62,731 nt of DNA, taken from Asticcacaulis biprosthecium C19 (GTDB lineage: Bacteria > Pseudomonadota > Alphaproteobacteria > Caulobacterales > Caulobacteraceae). Made by a program: the position numbers and the translations under genes. The notes below the pieces were generated by a model that saw only the letters and a list, made by a program, of their open reading frames with translations, did no database searches and had not been told where the DNA came from. Below, piece after piece: positions 35,772 to 43,953 of this stretch (its first letter is position 1; the number at the start of each line of letters is the position of its first letter). Location of the stretch: NCBI RefSeq assembly GCF_000204015.1, contig NZ_GL883080.1:686464-749194 (forward strand). Reading direction: 5' to 3'.

Positions 35772-36104
35772 TTATCGAACGGTCGGCAGGCCGCTGGCCT
35801 TCCACGCACTCAGCCCGCCGGCCAGGTGATGGCTTACGGCGACACCGGCCTTGCGACAGGCGTCCAAGGCGCGCCCCGAGCGGACGCCCCCGGCGCAATG
35901 CAGGACGACGGTCTTACTGCCGTCAACCGGGAGTGATTTCGGGTCGAAACTCGACAGCGGCGCATTGATGGCGCCGGCAATTCGCTCCGCCTGATATTCT
36001 TCCGGTTCACGGACGTCGACCAGAAGGAAGTTGCCCTGGCGGAGGCCGTCGCGCACGTGATCCGGATCAAGGTTTTGCGTGGACGTTGAGGACAGATTGA
36101 ACAT
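35772..36104 (-). CDS. single-domain rhodanese (sulfurtransferase)
   Basis: A 110-residue rhodanese domain: LVDVREPEEYQAERIAGAIN and the active-site loop HCAGGVRSGRA with catalytic Cys70. It takes persulfide sulfur on that cysteine. There is no signal peptide, so it is cytoplasmic. GGAG precedes the ATG at 36104; the frame continues far upstream but codes nothing recognisable there. It is the first gene of the minus-strand operon with adaptor, RND pump and ArsR, 16 bp before the adaptor start. The set points to reactive-sulfur handling. Confidence 0.9.
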   Translation of the reverse strand: MFNLSSTSTQNLDPDHVRDGLRQGNFLLVDVREPEEYQAERIAGAINAPLSSFDPKSLPVDGSKTVVLHCAGGVRSGRALDACRKAGVAVSHHLAGGLSAWKASGLPTVR

Positions 36105-36309
36105 GACGAACTCCGGGGGGCAAGAATGTATTTGCGTAATTAAGAATATGCGATAATATAAATATATCAATATGTCAACCGGCGCATGTGCGCAGGCGGC
36201 AAATATGAAACCTGTCATCCCCCCGGGTGCCCCCAACACGAACGTCAGGATCGAGTGGATGGCGCTCGATCTGATGGGCGCCCACAAGCTGAAAAGAGGA
36301 GACCAAGGC
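36105..36309. promoter_or_regulatory. AT-rich divergent promoter/operator region
   Basis: It lies between the rhodanese operon and the divergent DUF2892/AhpD-like genes. An AT-rich block at about 36124-36176 contains imperfect inverted A/T-rich repeats (GATAATATAAATATATC core). It is the natural binding place for the operon's ArsR repressor; the exact operator cannot be fixed by eye. Confidence 0.45.
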
Positions 36310-36512
36310 ATGACCCTTGACCGCGCAATTATGGCCTTCGCAGGCCTCGTCGTTCTGACCGGCCTTCTACTGGGTTGGTTGATATCCCCTGGTGGTACCT
36401 GCTGTCGGCCTTCGCCGGCGCCAACCTGATCCAGGCGGCGATAACCGGCTTTTGCCCTGCCGCCATCGTCTTCAAGGCCCTGGGCGTGAAGCCCGGCACG
36501 GCGTTCAAATAG
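36310..36512 (+). pseudogene. DUF2892 (YgaP-like) membrane protein, frameshifted
   Basis: The ATG at 36310 has GAGGAG upstream and starts MTLDRAIMAFAGLVVLTG, a DUF2892 first helix. The frame then breaks in a run of four C near 36386. In the shifted frame the family continues perfectly (WYLLSAFAGANLIQAA, TGFCPAA with its conserved Cys) to a stop at 36510-36512. One missing C, either a real mutation or a sequencing error, explains it. Intact, it would be about 66 residues with two helices. DUF2892 is the membrane part fused to rhodanese in YgaP, which fits the rhodanese gene facing it. Confidence 0.75.
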
Positions 36513-36519
36513 GTGCATC

Positions 36520-36876
36520 ATGACCAAGTCCTATCCCGATATCACCAAACGCATCTCCACCGGCATCCGGTCGCTGCGCAAGGACATCCCGGACACTATG
36601 GCGGGGTTTTCCGCTCTGGCGACGGCGGCCACCAGGGACGGCGCGCTCGATAAGAAGACCAAGGAGTTGATTGCCTTGGCGATCGGCGTTGCGACCCGCT
36701 GTGACGGCTGCATCGGGTTTCACACCGAAGCCCTGGTCAAACTCGGGGCCTCCCGGGCCGAGGTCGAGGAATGCCTAGGCATGGCGATCTATATGGGCGG
36801 AGGTCCGTCGCTGATGTATGCCGCCGACGCCTTGCTGGCCTACGAACAATACGGCGGCGGACCGGCCATTGCTTGA
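36520..36876 (+). CDS. carboxymuconolactone-decarboxylase/AhpD-like protein
   Basis: A 118-residue CMD-family protein with the AhpD-type redox centre CDGCIGFH (Cys-x2-Cys-x3-His, about 50-57) and the helix GASRAEVEECLGMAIYMGGGPS. Members with this motif act as alkylhydroperoxidase-like thiol reductases. It starts 7 bp after the DUF2892 frame and shares its promoter, divergent from the rhodanese. Peroxide or persulfide detoxification is inferred. Confidence 0.85.
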   Translation: MTKSYPDITKRISTGIRSLRKDIPDTMAGFSALATAATRDGALDKKTKELIALAIGVATRCDGCIGFHTEALVKLGASRAEVEECLGMAIYMGGGPSLMYAADALLAYEQYGGGPAIA

Positions 36877-36886
36877 TCCGTATCAA
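36873..36886. promoter_or_regulatory. FNR/FixK box 1
   Basis: TTGATCCGTATCAA overlaps the AhpD-like stop codon and ends 50 bp before the universal stress protein start at 36937. It fits the TTGAT-N4-ATCAA consensus exactly. Confidence 0.8.
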
Positions 36887-36936
36887 GGTGATCTCCCGCG
36901 CCTCTGTCATTCTGTCGGCGGTCTATGGAGGTTCAC

Positions 36937-37827
36937 ATGTCCATCAAGTCGCTTCTTCTTGTCTTTGACGGCTACAACCACGATCTGCCCGCTCTGAATC
37001 AGGCTCTGTCCCTGACACAGCACAGCCGATCCCATTTGCGCGTTGTGCATTTTGCCGAACCGCCGATCCTGCCCGAAACCCTCGGGCTCGGCCTGTATGC
37101 CGGCGCGATCGCTGACGGCCCGGTCATAGATCTGCTCGAAGCCACCTCGCGCGAGCTCACGGACACCGCCCGCGCCCACACAGGCAGCCAATGTGTGCAC
37201 CATGGTGTGCCTCTGCTCAGCGATGGCGAACCGGGGGTTATGGGCCAGGCGGCCGCCACCTTCCGGGTGGTGGTGGGTACCGCGGCCGATGCCCTGGCCC
37301 GCGAAGCCCTGGTAACGGATCTGGTCATCCTGAGTTGGGATAATCAGCCTCATGGCAATTTCGCGGGTGTGCTGACGGCACTGTTCGGAGCCGACCAGCC
37401 GGTGCTCCTGCTTCCGCGACATTCTGCGGTGACGGGTTACGCCGATGGCTTTGCACGCACGGTGGTCTTCGGCTGGGACGGCAGCCGCGCATCGGCCCAG
37501 GCGCTTCGCGAGGCCGTGCCGCACATGCTGCACGCCGACGAGGTTTTTCTGTTGCGCATCGCCCCGCAGCGCCAGGATGCCGACCTGGTCTCGGAGGAGG
37601 ATCTTCTCGCCTACCTGCATAGCCATAGCGTCTCTGCCGACTTCGTACGCGCCGAGCGTGGCACCCGAACGATCGGTCAAGCCCTGCTGGAGGAGGCGCA
37701 GCGGCTGGGCGCGGACCTGCTGGCCATGGGCGCCTATGGGCATGGCCATCTGAGCGAGATGATCCTGGGCGGGGTTACGGACCACGTCCTCAAGCATGGC
37801 AGCCTGCCGTTGCTGCTGGCGCACTAG
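36937..37827 (+). CDS. universal stress protein (tandem UspA type) 1
   Basis: A 296-residue cytoplasmic protein of two UspA-like halves. Only the C-terminal half keeps the ATP-loop pattern G-x2-G-x9-G (MGAYGHGHLSEMILGG, about 262-277). Start at 36937 follows GGAGG 5 nt away; an in-frame ATG at 36925 lies inside that site. FNR box 1 precedes it, so low-oxygen induction is expected. It is a paralogue of the protein at 51586, which has the same layout and the same type of box. Confidence 0.87.
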   Translation: MSIKSLLLVFDGYNHDLPALNQALSLTQHSRSHLRVVHFAEPPILPETLGLGLYAGAIADGPVIDLLEATSRELTDTARAHTGSQCVHHGVPLLSDGEPGVMGQAAATFRVVVGTAADALAREALVTDLVILSWDNQPHGNFAGVLTALFGADQPVLLLPRHSAVTGYADGFARTVVFGWDGSRASAQALREAVPHMLHADEVFLLRIAPQRQDADLVSEEDLLAYLHSHSVSADFVRAERGTRTIGQALLEEAQRLGADLLAMGAYGHGHLSEMILGGVTDHVLKHGSLPLLLAH

Positions 37828-37847
37828 ATCGGACAAATGAGCGTTTG

Positions 37848-38288
37848 TCAGTCCGCGAACGCGCGGAAGAGGCGCTGCGGTCCAAGAGCGGCGCGGGCGA
37901 CGATCGGATCAACCGCATGGGACCAGGCTTCGAAAAGGCCACAATATATCCGGCTGGCATCGGCAACGGAGTCGGTCAGGTTTTCCAGGGATCGTTGCTG
38001 CAGGGTGAGAGCGTCGGCCAGGGTCCTGCACATCAAAGTGTCACGTGAAAGGGCGGTGAAACGGCCCACGGACGCCAGGCAGGCTTCGGTGGAAGACTTC
38101 CGGATGTCATCGATCCGCCGTGACGTCTCGTCGCTGGCGGCCATGGTGGCGGCAAGACCGTCGGCGTAGAGCGCCAGGCATTCCCCCGACATCTGGTTCA
38201 GACTATCGCTGGCGCGGCCGATCGTTTCGTTGATTTCGTCGGCGGCCGGCAAGGCGATGGCATTCAAAGGGCTGGGGGAGGCGGGCAT
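37848..38288 (-). CDS. phasin-family protein
   Basis: A 146-residue, mostly helical protein matching the phasin_2 pattern: repeated Ala/Leu/Asp helices, LNQMSGECLALYADGL, RTLADALTLQQRSLENLTDSVADASRIY. Phasins coat polyhydroxyalkanoate granules; some bind other partners. The ATG at 38288 starts the conserved part. FNR box 2 lies 65 bp upstream inside the end of ackA. It is convergent with the stress protein gene (20-bp gap). Confidence 0.72.
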   Translation of the reverse strand: MPASPSPLNAIALPAADEINETIGRASDSLNQMSGECLALYADGLAATMAASDETSRRIDDIRKSSTEACLASVGRFTALSRDTLMCRTLADALTLQQRSLENLTDSVADASRIYCGLFEAWSHAVDPIVARAALGPQRLFRAFAD

Positions 38289-38338
38289 GTGTGGAGCCTT
38301 TGCGGAGCAGGTGGATGATCGGACCTTTATGCGCTTTT

Positions 38339-39475
38339 TCACACGCAGGATGATTGATCCGGATCAAGGCGAAGTGACCGGCCTGAGAGCTGCGGGGCGA
38401 CGTCGAGGGCCATTGCGCGCTCCTCGTCCGCTGGTATGACCAGGGTCCGAAACGGCGGCAGCCAGGCCAGCGCGGCGAGAATCCGCTCCCGCACCGGTGT
38501 CGCATTCTCGCCAATGCCGCCGGTGAACACCAGGCCGTCGAGCCCGCCCAGGCTGACCGCCATGGCGGCGATCTGCTGCGCCGTCTTGCGCGCGAAGTAG
38601 TCGAGAGCGAAGATAGCATCGGGTGACGAGCTTTCCAGCAGGTCCCTGACGTCGTTGCTAATGCCGGAAAGGCCTTTCAAACCGGAGTCCTGATACAGGA
38701 GACGTTCGACATCATCGAGGCTGAGCCCCAGTTCGCGCTGCATGTAGAGAACGGCTCCGGGATCGAGCGCGCCGCACCGGGTGCCCATCGGCAGGCCGTC
38801 CAGCGCGGTCAGGCCCATGGTCGTGTCGACGCTGCGGCCGTTCGCCATGGCGCACAGGCTGGCGCCGTTACCGAGGTGGGCGACGACGACACGGCCGCCA
38901 TGGAGTTCCGGATGGTCAATGGCCAGCCTTCGTGCAATCCAGGCGTAGGACAAGCCATGAAAGCCGTAGCGGCGGACCCCTTTGTCCCGGATATGGGCCG
39001 GAAGAGCGAACGCGGTGGCCACGCGTTCTCGATGTGCGTGAAAGGCGGTGTCGAAACAGCCGAACTGCGCGAGGCCGGGATGCGATTCGGCCAGGGCATC
39101 GACCGCGGCCAGATTATGCGGCTGGTGCAGCGGCGCCAGAGGGATCAGGGTTTTCAAGACATCGAGAGTCGATGGATCGAGCTGCACGCATTGGTCAAGG
39201 TTTGGGCCACCGTGAACGATGCGATGGGCAGCGGCAGAGATATGGCAGCCGGCATGACCTTCCAGCCATTCCAGCATGAAGGCCACGGCATCGGGCATGT
39301 CCATGTCACGGCTCAGGGGGCGGTCATCCGTTTCGCCGGCCAGGCGCAGGGCTGGATTTCCACCGATACCCGTGATCTTGCCACCGCCCAGGACCGGCAG
39401 ACCGTCCTGAAGACCGAACAATCGGAATTTCAGGCTGGATGAGCCGGCGTTGAGGGTGAGCAGGGCATCGCTCAC
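38339..39475 (-). CDS. ackA: acetate kinase
   Basis: A 378-residue acetate kinase (acetyl-phosphate + ADP to acetate + ATP). Signatures include LTLNAGSSSLKFRLF at the N terminus, HRIVHGG, FDTAFH, RYGFHGLSYA, VVAHLGNGASLCA, TTMGLTALDGLPMGTRCG and VFTGGIGENA. The start is GTG at 39475, giving a GTGA overlap with the pta stop and the usual N-terminal position of the NAGSSS motif. With pta it forms a substrate-level ATP module. FNR box 3 upstream of pta implies use under oxygen limitation. Confidence 0.93.
   Translation of the reverse strand: MSDALLTLNAGSSSLKFRLFGLQDGLPVLGGGKITGIGGNPALRLAGETDDRPLSRDMDMPDAVAFMLEWLEGHAGCHISAAAHRIVHGGPNLDQCVQLDPSTLDVLKTLIPLAPLHQPHNLAAVDALAESHPGLAQFGCFDTAFHAHRERVATAFALPAHIRDKGVRRYGFHGLSYAWIARRLAIDHPELHGGRVVVAHLGNGASLCAMANGRSVDTTMGLTALDGLPMGTRCGALDPGAVLYMQRELGLSLDDVERLLYQDSGLKGLSGISNDVRDLLESSSPDAIFALDYFARKTAQQIAAMAVSLGGLDGLVFTGGIGENATPVRERILAALAWLPPFRTLVIPADEERAMALDVAPQLSGRSLRLDPDQSSCV
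38354..38367. promoter_or_regulatory. FNR/FixK box 2
   Basis: TTGATCCGGATCAA, a perfect palindrome, lies within the last codons of ackA and 65 bp upstream of the phasin start. It gives the phasin its own low-oxygen promoter besides possible read-through from pta-ackA. Confidence 0.75.
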
Positions 39476-40413
39476 TTGATCCGTCCCTGCCGCCGCGCGG
39501 CGGCCAGATACACGGCGCAGACGCATGACATCAGCCGCGTTGCCTGCGAATCGGCGCGGCTGGTCAGGATGATGGGCACCCGGGCGCCCAGCACAATGCC
39601 GGCCGCCTGGGCACCACCCAGATAGATCAGTTGCTTGGCCAGGGCGTTGCCGGTTTCGATATTGGGAACCAGGACGATGTCGGCGTCGCCGGCGACCTCC
39701 GACACGATGCCCTTGTCCGCAGCCGCCTCGCGGCTGATGATATTGTCATAGGCCAGCGGCCCGTCGATGATGGCGCCGGTAATCTGACCGCGGTCGGACA
39801 TCTTGCACAGTGCTGCGGCATCCAGCGTCGACGGCATGTCTGCCGTGACGGTTTCCACCGCCGCCAGTACCGCCAGTTTCGGCGGCCGGTCCTCACCGAA
39901 CAGGCTGCGCCACAGGGCGATGGCATTGCGGCAGATATCGGCCTTTGCCGCCAGGTCGGGCGTTATGTTGACGGCAGCGTCAGTGATGATCAGGGGTTTG
40001 GGATAGGTCGGTACATCCAACAGGTAGGCATGACTGATCCGGCGTTCGGTGCGCAGGCCTGAACCTGCGGCTACCACGGGCCGCAGCAGTTCGTCGCTGT
40101 GCAGGGCGCCCTTCATCAGGGCGTCTACCCGTCCGCTTGCCGCCAGCCCGACGGCCGTTTCCGCGGCGGCGTGGCTGTGCTCGGTATCGATGATTTCCCA
40201 GCGCGATATGTCGACAGCGCCAGCCGCGTCCCGGATGCGGGCCGCGGGGCCAATCAGGACCGGCTCGATCAACCCGTGCGAAGCTGCGTCCGCCGCTGCT
40301 TCAATCGCATCGCTGCTAACGGGATGGACGATGGCCACCCTGAGCCGCGGCAGGGTTTTGGCGCCGTCGAGAAGGCCGGCATAGGGGTGCTGTATCAAAA
40401 TCTCATCTGGCAT
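39472..40413 (-). CDS. pta: phosphate acetyl/butyryltransferase
   Basis: A 313-residue phosphotransacetylase domain protein (acyl-CoA + Pi to acyl-phosphate + CoA). Motifs include DALMKGALHSDELLRPV, THE-type ITDAAVNITPDL, GPLAYDNIIS and VPNIETGNALAKQL. The short single-domain form is the kind also called phosphate butyryltransferase. The start MPDEIL at 40413 has no clear ribosome site, but upstream residues are not family-like. It overlaps ackA by 4 bp, so the pair is coupled. Confidence 0.88.
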   Translation of the reverse strand: MPDEILIQHPYAGLLDGAKTLPRLRVAIVHPVSSDAIEAAADAASHGLIEPVLIGPAARIRDAAGAVDISRWEIIDTEHSHAAAETAVGLAASGRVDALMKGALHSDELLRPVVAAGSGLRTERRISHAYLLDVPTYPKPLIITDAAVNITPDLAAKADICRNAIALWRSLFGEDRPPKLAVLAAVETVTADMPSTLDAAALCKMSDRGQITGAIIDGPLAYDNIISREAAADKGIVSEVAGDADIVLVPNIETGNALAKQLIYLGGAQAAGIVLGARVPIILTSRADSQATRLMSCVCAVYLAAARRQGRIK

Positions 40414-40447
40414 GGGGCAGGCATGGCACAGTGCGGCCCGGCGCGAA

Positions 40448-40461
40448 TTGAGGTGTATCAA
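40448..40461. promoter_or_regulatory. FNR/FixK box 3
   Basis: TTGAGGTGTATCAA, one mismatch from the TTGAT-N4-ATCAA consensus, lies 34 bp upstream of the pta start, in the gap to the P-type ATPase gene. Confidence 0.6.
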
Positions 40462-40483
40462 ATCCCGTCGGCCTTGGGGAAGT

Positions 40484-43006
40484 TTATACCGGCCGGGATT
40501 TTCCGGGCAGGGCGCGGCGCAAGATAACCTTCGTCGCCTCCAACGCGACCAGGGCAACTCCCGCCAGCACGGCGGCAATCGCCAGATGGCTCAGGCCCAG
40601 CTTGCCGAAGTTCAGAGCATTGCGCGCCCAGGGCCACAGGAAGGCCAGGCTCAGGCCAGCCGTGACGGCGACAACGACGGCGGCCAGCATGGGATTCGGC
40701 CGCCGCAGCGCGGTCAGGATGGAGGCGCTGAACGACCGGTTGATCAGCGTCAGGCTGACCACGGCCAGGACCAGCGTAAGAAAAGCCGTTCCGCGCATGA
40801 CGGTTTCGCCGGCGTCTTTCAGGATCAGGACGGGCGAAGCTACGAGAACGAACAGAATGGCGCCTTGAAAGACGCTCCACAGCAAGAGGGGCAGGGACAG
40901 GAGTGGGGCATCCGTGGCGGCCGGCGGTCGTTGCATGATGTCCTTTTCTTCGGGCTCATTCTCGAAGACCAGGGAACAGATAGGGTCGATCACCATTTCG
41001 AGCAGGGCGATGTGGACAGGGCCCAGAAGAATTGGGAGGCCAAAGATCAGAGGAAGCAGAGCCAGGCCGGCAATGGGGACATGGACGGCGACGATGAAAC
41101 ACATGGCCTTGCGCAGATTGTCGTGGATCCGGCGACCCAGGCGGATGGCCGTAACGATGGAACCGAAGTCGTCGTCCAGCAGCACAAGCGACGATGCTTC
41201 GCGCGCGACGTCGGTGCCACGGCCGCCCATGGCAATCCCGATGTGGGCGGTTTTCAGAGAGGGAGCGTCGTTCACGCCATCGCCGGTCATGGCCACGACC
41301 TCGCCCTGGCGCTTGAGCGCCTCGACGATGCGCAATTTTTGCTCTGGCGCTATGCGTGCAAAAATATTTGTGGCCCTTACGCACGCTGCCAGCGCCTCGT
41401 CATCCATCGCGCGCAGGACGTCTCCGGTCATGACGGCATTGCCGTTCAACCCGGCCTGTTGCGCTATGGCTCTGGCGGTGACGGGATAGTCGCCGGTGAT
41501 CATGATCACCCGGATCCCCGCCCGCCCGGCTTCGGCGACGGCCTCCGCAACGCCCGCGCGCAACGGATCGGCCAGACCAACCAGGCCCATGAAGACCAGA
41601 GGCAGATCACGGTGTGACGGCGGCAGGTCGCCGCTCTCCAGGGTGGCGCTGGCGACGGCAAGGACGCGCAGCCCCTCGGCGGCCATTTCGTCGGCCTGGT
41701 TCAACAAGTGTCTCCGCGTCGCGGCGTCCAGACGGCACAATTCGGCGACGGCTTCCGGCGCCCCCTTGGTGGCGGCAACGAGCGAACCGTTGGTGGTCTG
41801 CCACACCTGGGTCATGGCCAGCAGATCGGGACGCAGGCCATAGGCGCGGAGCAGTTGCCAGTCCTCAACGGTGTTGTCATCGGTCACGGCCCCCAGACTG
41901 TGGCCCAGGGTATGAAAAGCCAGCTCCATCGGGTCGTAGGGCTCGCGATCGCTGGCCATCAAACCCATCAGCGCGAGGCGGGACATTTCCTGAGAGGGGG
42001 GTGTACCGGCGCCGGCCGCAGTCCAGCCTTCGCCGCTCGGTACCTGCATGCGGGCGACGGCCATACGGTTTTCGGTCAGGGTTCCGGTCTTGTCCGTGCA
42101 CAGAACTGTGGCGGTTCCAAGAGTTTCGATCGTCGCGGCCCTCCGCGTCAGTACACGGGCACGGGAGATGCGCCATGCGCCCATGGCGATGAAAACCGTC
42201 AGAACAACGGGAAATTCTTCCGGCAGCATGGCCATGGCCAGGGCGATCCCGGCGAGAATTCCTTGCAGCCAGTCGTTGCGCAGAAAGCCATACAGGATAA
42301 CCATCGTCAGACAGATCGCGCCGGCGCCGGTCGCGAAAAGGCGCACCAGCCGGCGCGTCTCTGCCAGAAGACGTGGCGGTTCTTCGGTGAGAGTGTTCAA
42401 GGTCGAGCCGATCCGGCCGATCCGGCTGGAAATGCCAGTCGCTGTCACGATGGCCAGGCCGGTGCCCCGTACCACCAGCGTGCCGGAATAGATGTCGGGA
42501 GTACCGACGGTCTTGTAGACCGGCACGGATTCGCCAGTCAGAAGCGATTCATCGACCTTCAGATCATGACTTTCGAAGAGATCGGCGTCCGCCGGTATCC
42601 GGCTGCCTTCCTCGACGACGATAAGGTCTCCCGGCACAACTTCGCGTCCGGCGATAATCTTGCGGACACCACCACGAATAACCAGAGCGCGAGGGCTGGT
42701 CAGGTCACGCAGGGCCGCCAGGACATGTTCGGTGCGGAACTCTTGTGTCACGGTGATAGCCATGGACAGACCGGCAAATATCAGCAGGATCAGAGCTTCG
42801 CCGGTATCGCCGAGCAACAGGTAGAGCAGTCCCGCCGCAAGCAAAAGCATCATCATCGGCTCACGGGCGACGGTGAGCACGATGCTGAGAAAAGCGCGCT
42901 TTTCCTTACTCGGCAGTTCGTTGAAGCCGTGCGTAGCGAGGCGTGCCGTCACCTCGGCGTCATCGAGTCCCGTCCGTAGAACGGGCGTGGGCGGTTTGGC
43001 GTTCAT
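40484..43006 (-). CDS. cation-translocating P-type ATPase (P2-like)
   Basis: An 840-residue P-type ATPase with an N-terminal cation-ATPase domain, actuator motif LLTGESVPV, phosphorylated Asp305 in DKTGTLTEN, hinge GDGVNDAPSLKTAHIGIAMG and about ten helices. The transmembrane-4 motif is PEEFPVV, which is not the CPC of copper or zinc pumps and resembles Ca2+/P2-type or uncharacterised pumps. It has no heavy-metal domain. FNR box 4 (43085) lies 78 bp upstream. Such pumps often sit with universal stress proteins and pta-ackA in low-oxygen regulons; the ion is not known. Confidence 0.87.
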   Translation of the reverse strand: MNAKPPTPVLRTGLDDAEVTARLATHGFNELPSKEKRAFLSIVLTVAREPMMMLLLAAGLLYLLLGDTGEALILLIFAGLSMAITVTQEFRTEHVLAALRDLTSPRALVIRGGVRKIIAGREVVPGDLIVVEEGSRIPADADLFESHDLKVDESLLTGESVPVYKTVGTPDIYSGTLVVRGTGLAIVTATGISSRIGRIGSTLNTLTEEPPRLLAETRRLVRLFATGAGAICLTMVILYGFLRNDWLQGILAGIALAMAMLPEEFPVVLTVFIAMGAWRISRARVLTRRAATIETLGTATVLCTDKTGTLTENRMAVARMQVPSGEGWTAAGAGTPPSQEMSRLALMGLMASDREPYDPMELAFHTLGHSLGAVTDDNTVEDWQLLRAYGLRPDLLAMTQVWQTTNGSLVAATKGAPEAVAELCRLDAATRRHLLNQADEMAAEGLRVLAVASATLESGDLPPSHRDLPLVFMGLVGLADPLRAGVAEAVAEAGRAGIRVIMITGDYPVTARAIAQQAGLNGNAVMTGDVLRAMDDEALAACVRATNIFARIAPEQKLRIVEALKRQGEVVAMTGDGVNDAPSLKTAHIGIAMGGRGTDVAREASSLVLLDDDFGSIVTAIRLGRRIHDNLRKAMCFIVAVHVPIAGLALLPLIFGLPILLGPVHIALLEMVIDPICSLVFENEPEEKDIMQRPPAATDAPLLSLPLLLWSVFQGAILFVLVASPVLILKDAGETVMRGTAFLTLVLAVVSLTLINRSFSASILTALRRPNPMLAAVVVAVTAGLSLAFLWPWARNALNFGKLGLSHLAIAAVLAGVALVALEATKVILRRALPGKSRPV

Positions 43007-43084
43007 GGGTGGCCTCTGACTGGGGCCTTCGCCCCGGATTTCGACGACAGTTATGCCGTGTAAGCCGAAGGCGATCGAAGGTCA

Positions 43085-43098
43085 TTGACCGGAGTCAA
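43085..43098. promoter_or_regulatory. FNR/FixK-type box 4 (TTGAC class)
   Basis: TTGACCGGAGTCAA, a palindrome of the TTGAC-N4-GTCAA class, lies in the divergent gap 78 bp upstream of the P-type ATPase start. Confidence 0.6.
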
Positions 43099-43127
43099 TA
43101 TGAAACAATAGCGGCGTGACGGCAAAT

Positions 43128-43141
43128 TTGATCGTGATCAA
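43128..43141. promoter_or_regulatory. FNR/FixK box 5
   Basis: TTGATCGTGATCAA lies 56 bp before the TauE/SafE-like gene that leads the ccoNOQP cluster. With box 4 it makes this a divergent low-oxygen promoter. Confidence 0.8.
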
Positions 43142-43197
43142 ATACCCACCCGGCGTTCCGTGCGACGGAAAGGTCGAATACGAAGCCGCCGAGTCGG

Positions 43198-43935
43198 GTG
43201 GCTGATTTGCCGGCGGCCTTTAAAGTGAATCTCCTGAGTTGGTTATATGATTGCGGATCGATCCTCGCGGCGGCAAATGTGCCGCTGGTCCTGGGTCTGT
43301 TCCTCGCCGGCCTGGCCGGGAGCCTGACTCACTGCACCACCATGTGCTCGACCTTTGTTCTTGGGCAGTCGGAAGCCATGACCGGCCGGGGTGTCATCGC
43401 CCAACTCCTGTTGCCCTACCATGCGGGACGGCTTGTGACCTATGCTGCACTTGGCGCTGCGGTTGGGTTTGGCTTTCACCTCGTCAGCGTTTCGCCGGCT
43501 TTCATCGTTATCCGCCATTTCCTTCTGACCCTGGTCGGCCTGACCTTCCTCGCAGTCTTTGCCGAACGCGCCCTGGTCCGGCTCGGGGTGACGCTGCCGT
43601 TAGTGCCCGTCTGGAAGCCGAAGTGCGCCGTTGGCGCGATGCGTCGCATTCGTACGACGCGCGGCCCGTTGGCGCGCTTCGGCCTCGGTGCCGCGTTGGG
43701 ATTTTTGCCGTGTCCGATGGTTTTTGCCGCACTGATGGTCGTCGCCGCCAAGGCTGACCTGATCGGCGGCGCCATGGCCATGGCCGCTTTCGCCGCTGGC
43801 ACCATGCCTGTCCTGATGGGACTGGGTGTGGCCGGCTTTCGTTTTCTCAACCAGCGTCCGCGCACCCGCCAGGCCCTTACCCTGGCGGCGCTCGGCGTCA
43901 ACGGCGCGGTTTTGCTGACCCTTGCGTTCGGCTGA
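43198..43935 (+). CDS. TauE/SafE-UreH-like membrane protein
   Basis: A 245-residue inner-membrane protein with about six helices, of the sulfite-exporter/UreH_2 (DsbD-like) type. An early helix carries GSLTHCTTMCSTFVLGQ, a His-Cys-x3-Cys arrangement reminiscent of metal-handling members of this family. The GTG start at 43198 is tentative; a second GTG follows about 27 bases later. It lies 18 bp before ccoN, so it is probably co-transcribed and may help copper or cytochrome assembly of the cbb3 oxidase. This is inferred from position. Confidence 0.75.
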   Translation: MADLPAAFKVNLLSWLYDCGSILAAANVPLVLGLFLAGLAGSLTHCTTMCSTFVLGQSEAMTGRGVIAQLLLPYHAGRLVTYAALGAAVGFGFHLVSVSPAFIVIRHFLLTLVGLTFLAVFAERALVRLGVTLPLVPVWKPKCAVGAMRRIRTTRGPLARFGLGAALGFLPCPMVFAALMVVAAKADLIGGAMAMAAFAAGTMPVLMGLGVAGFRFLNQRPRTRQALTLAALGVNGAVLLTLAFG

Positions 43936-43953
43936 ATCTTCAGGAGCCCTCAC

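Noticed and set aside
36057-36070. GTGATCCGGATCAA inside the rhodanese gene resembling an FNR box
   Set aside because: It encodes conserved residues, misses the first T and is not placed before any start codon in a useful distance.
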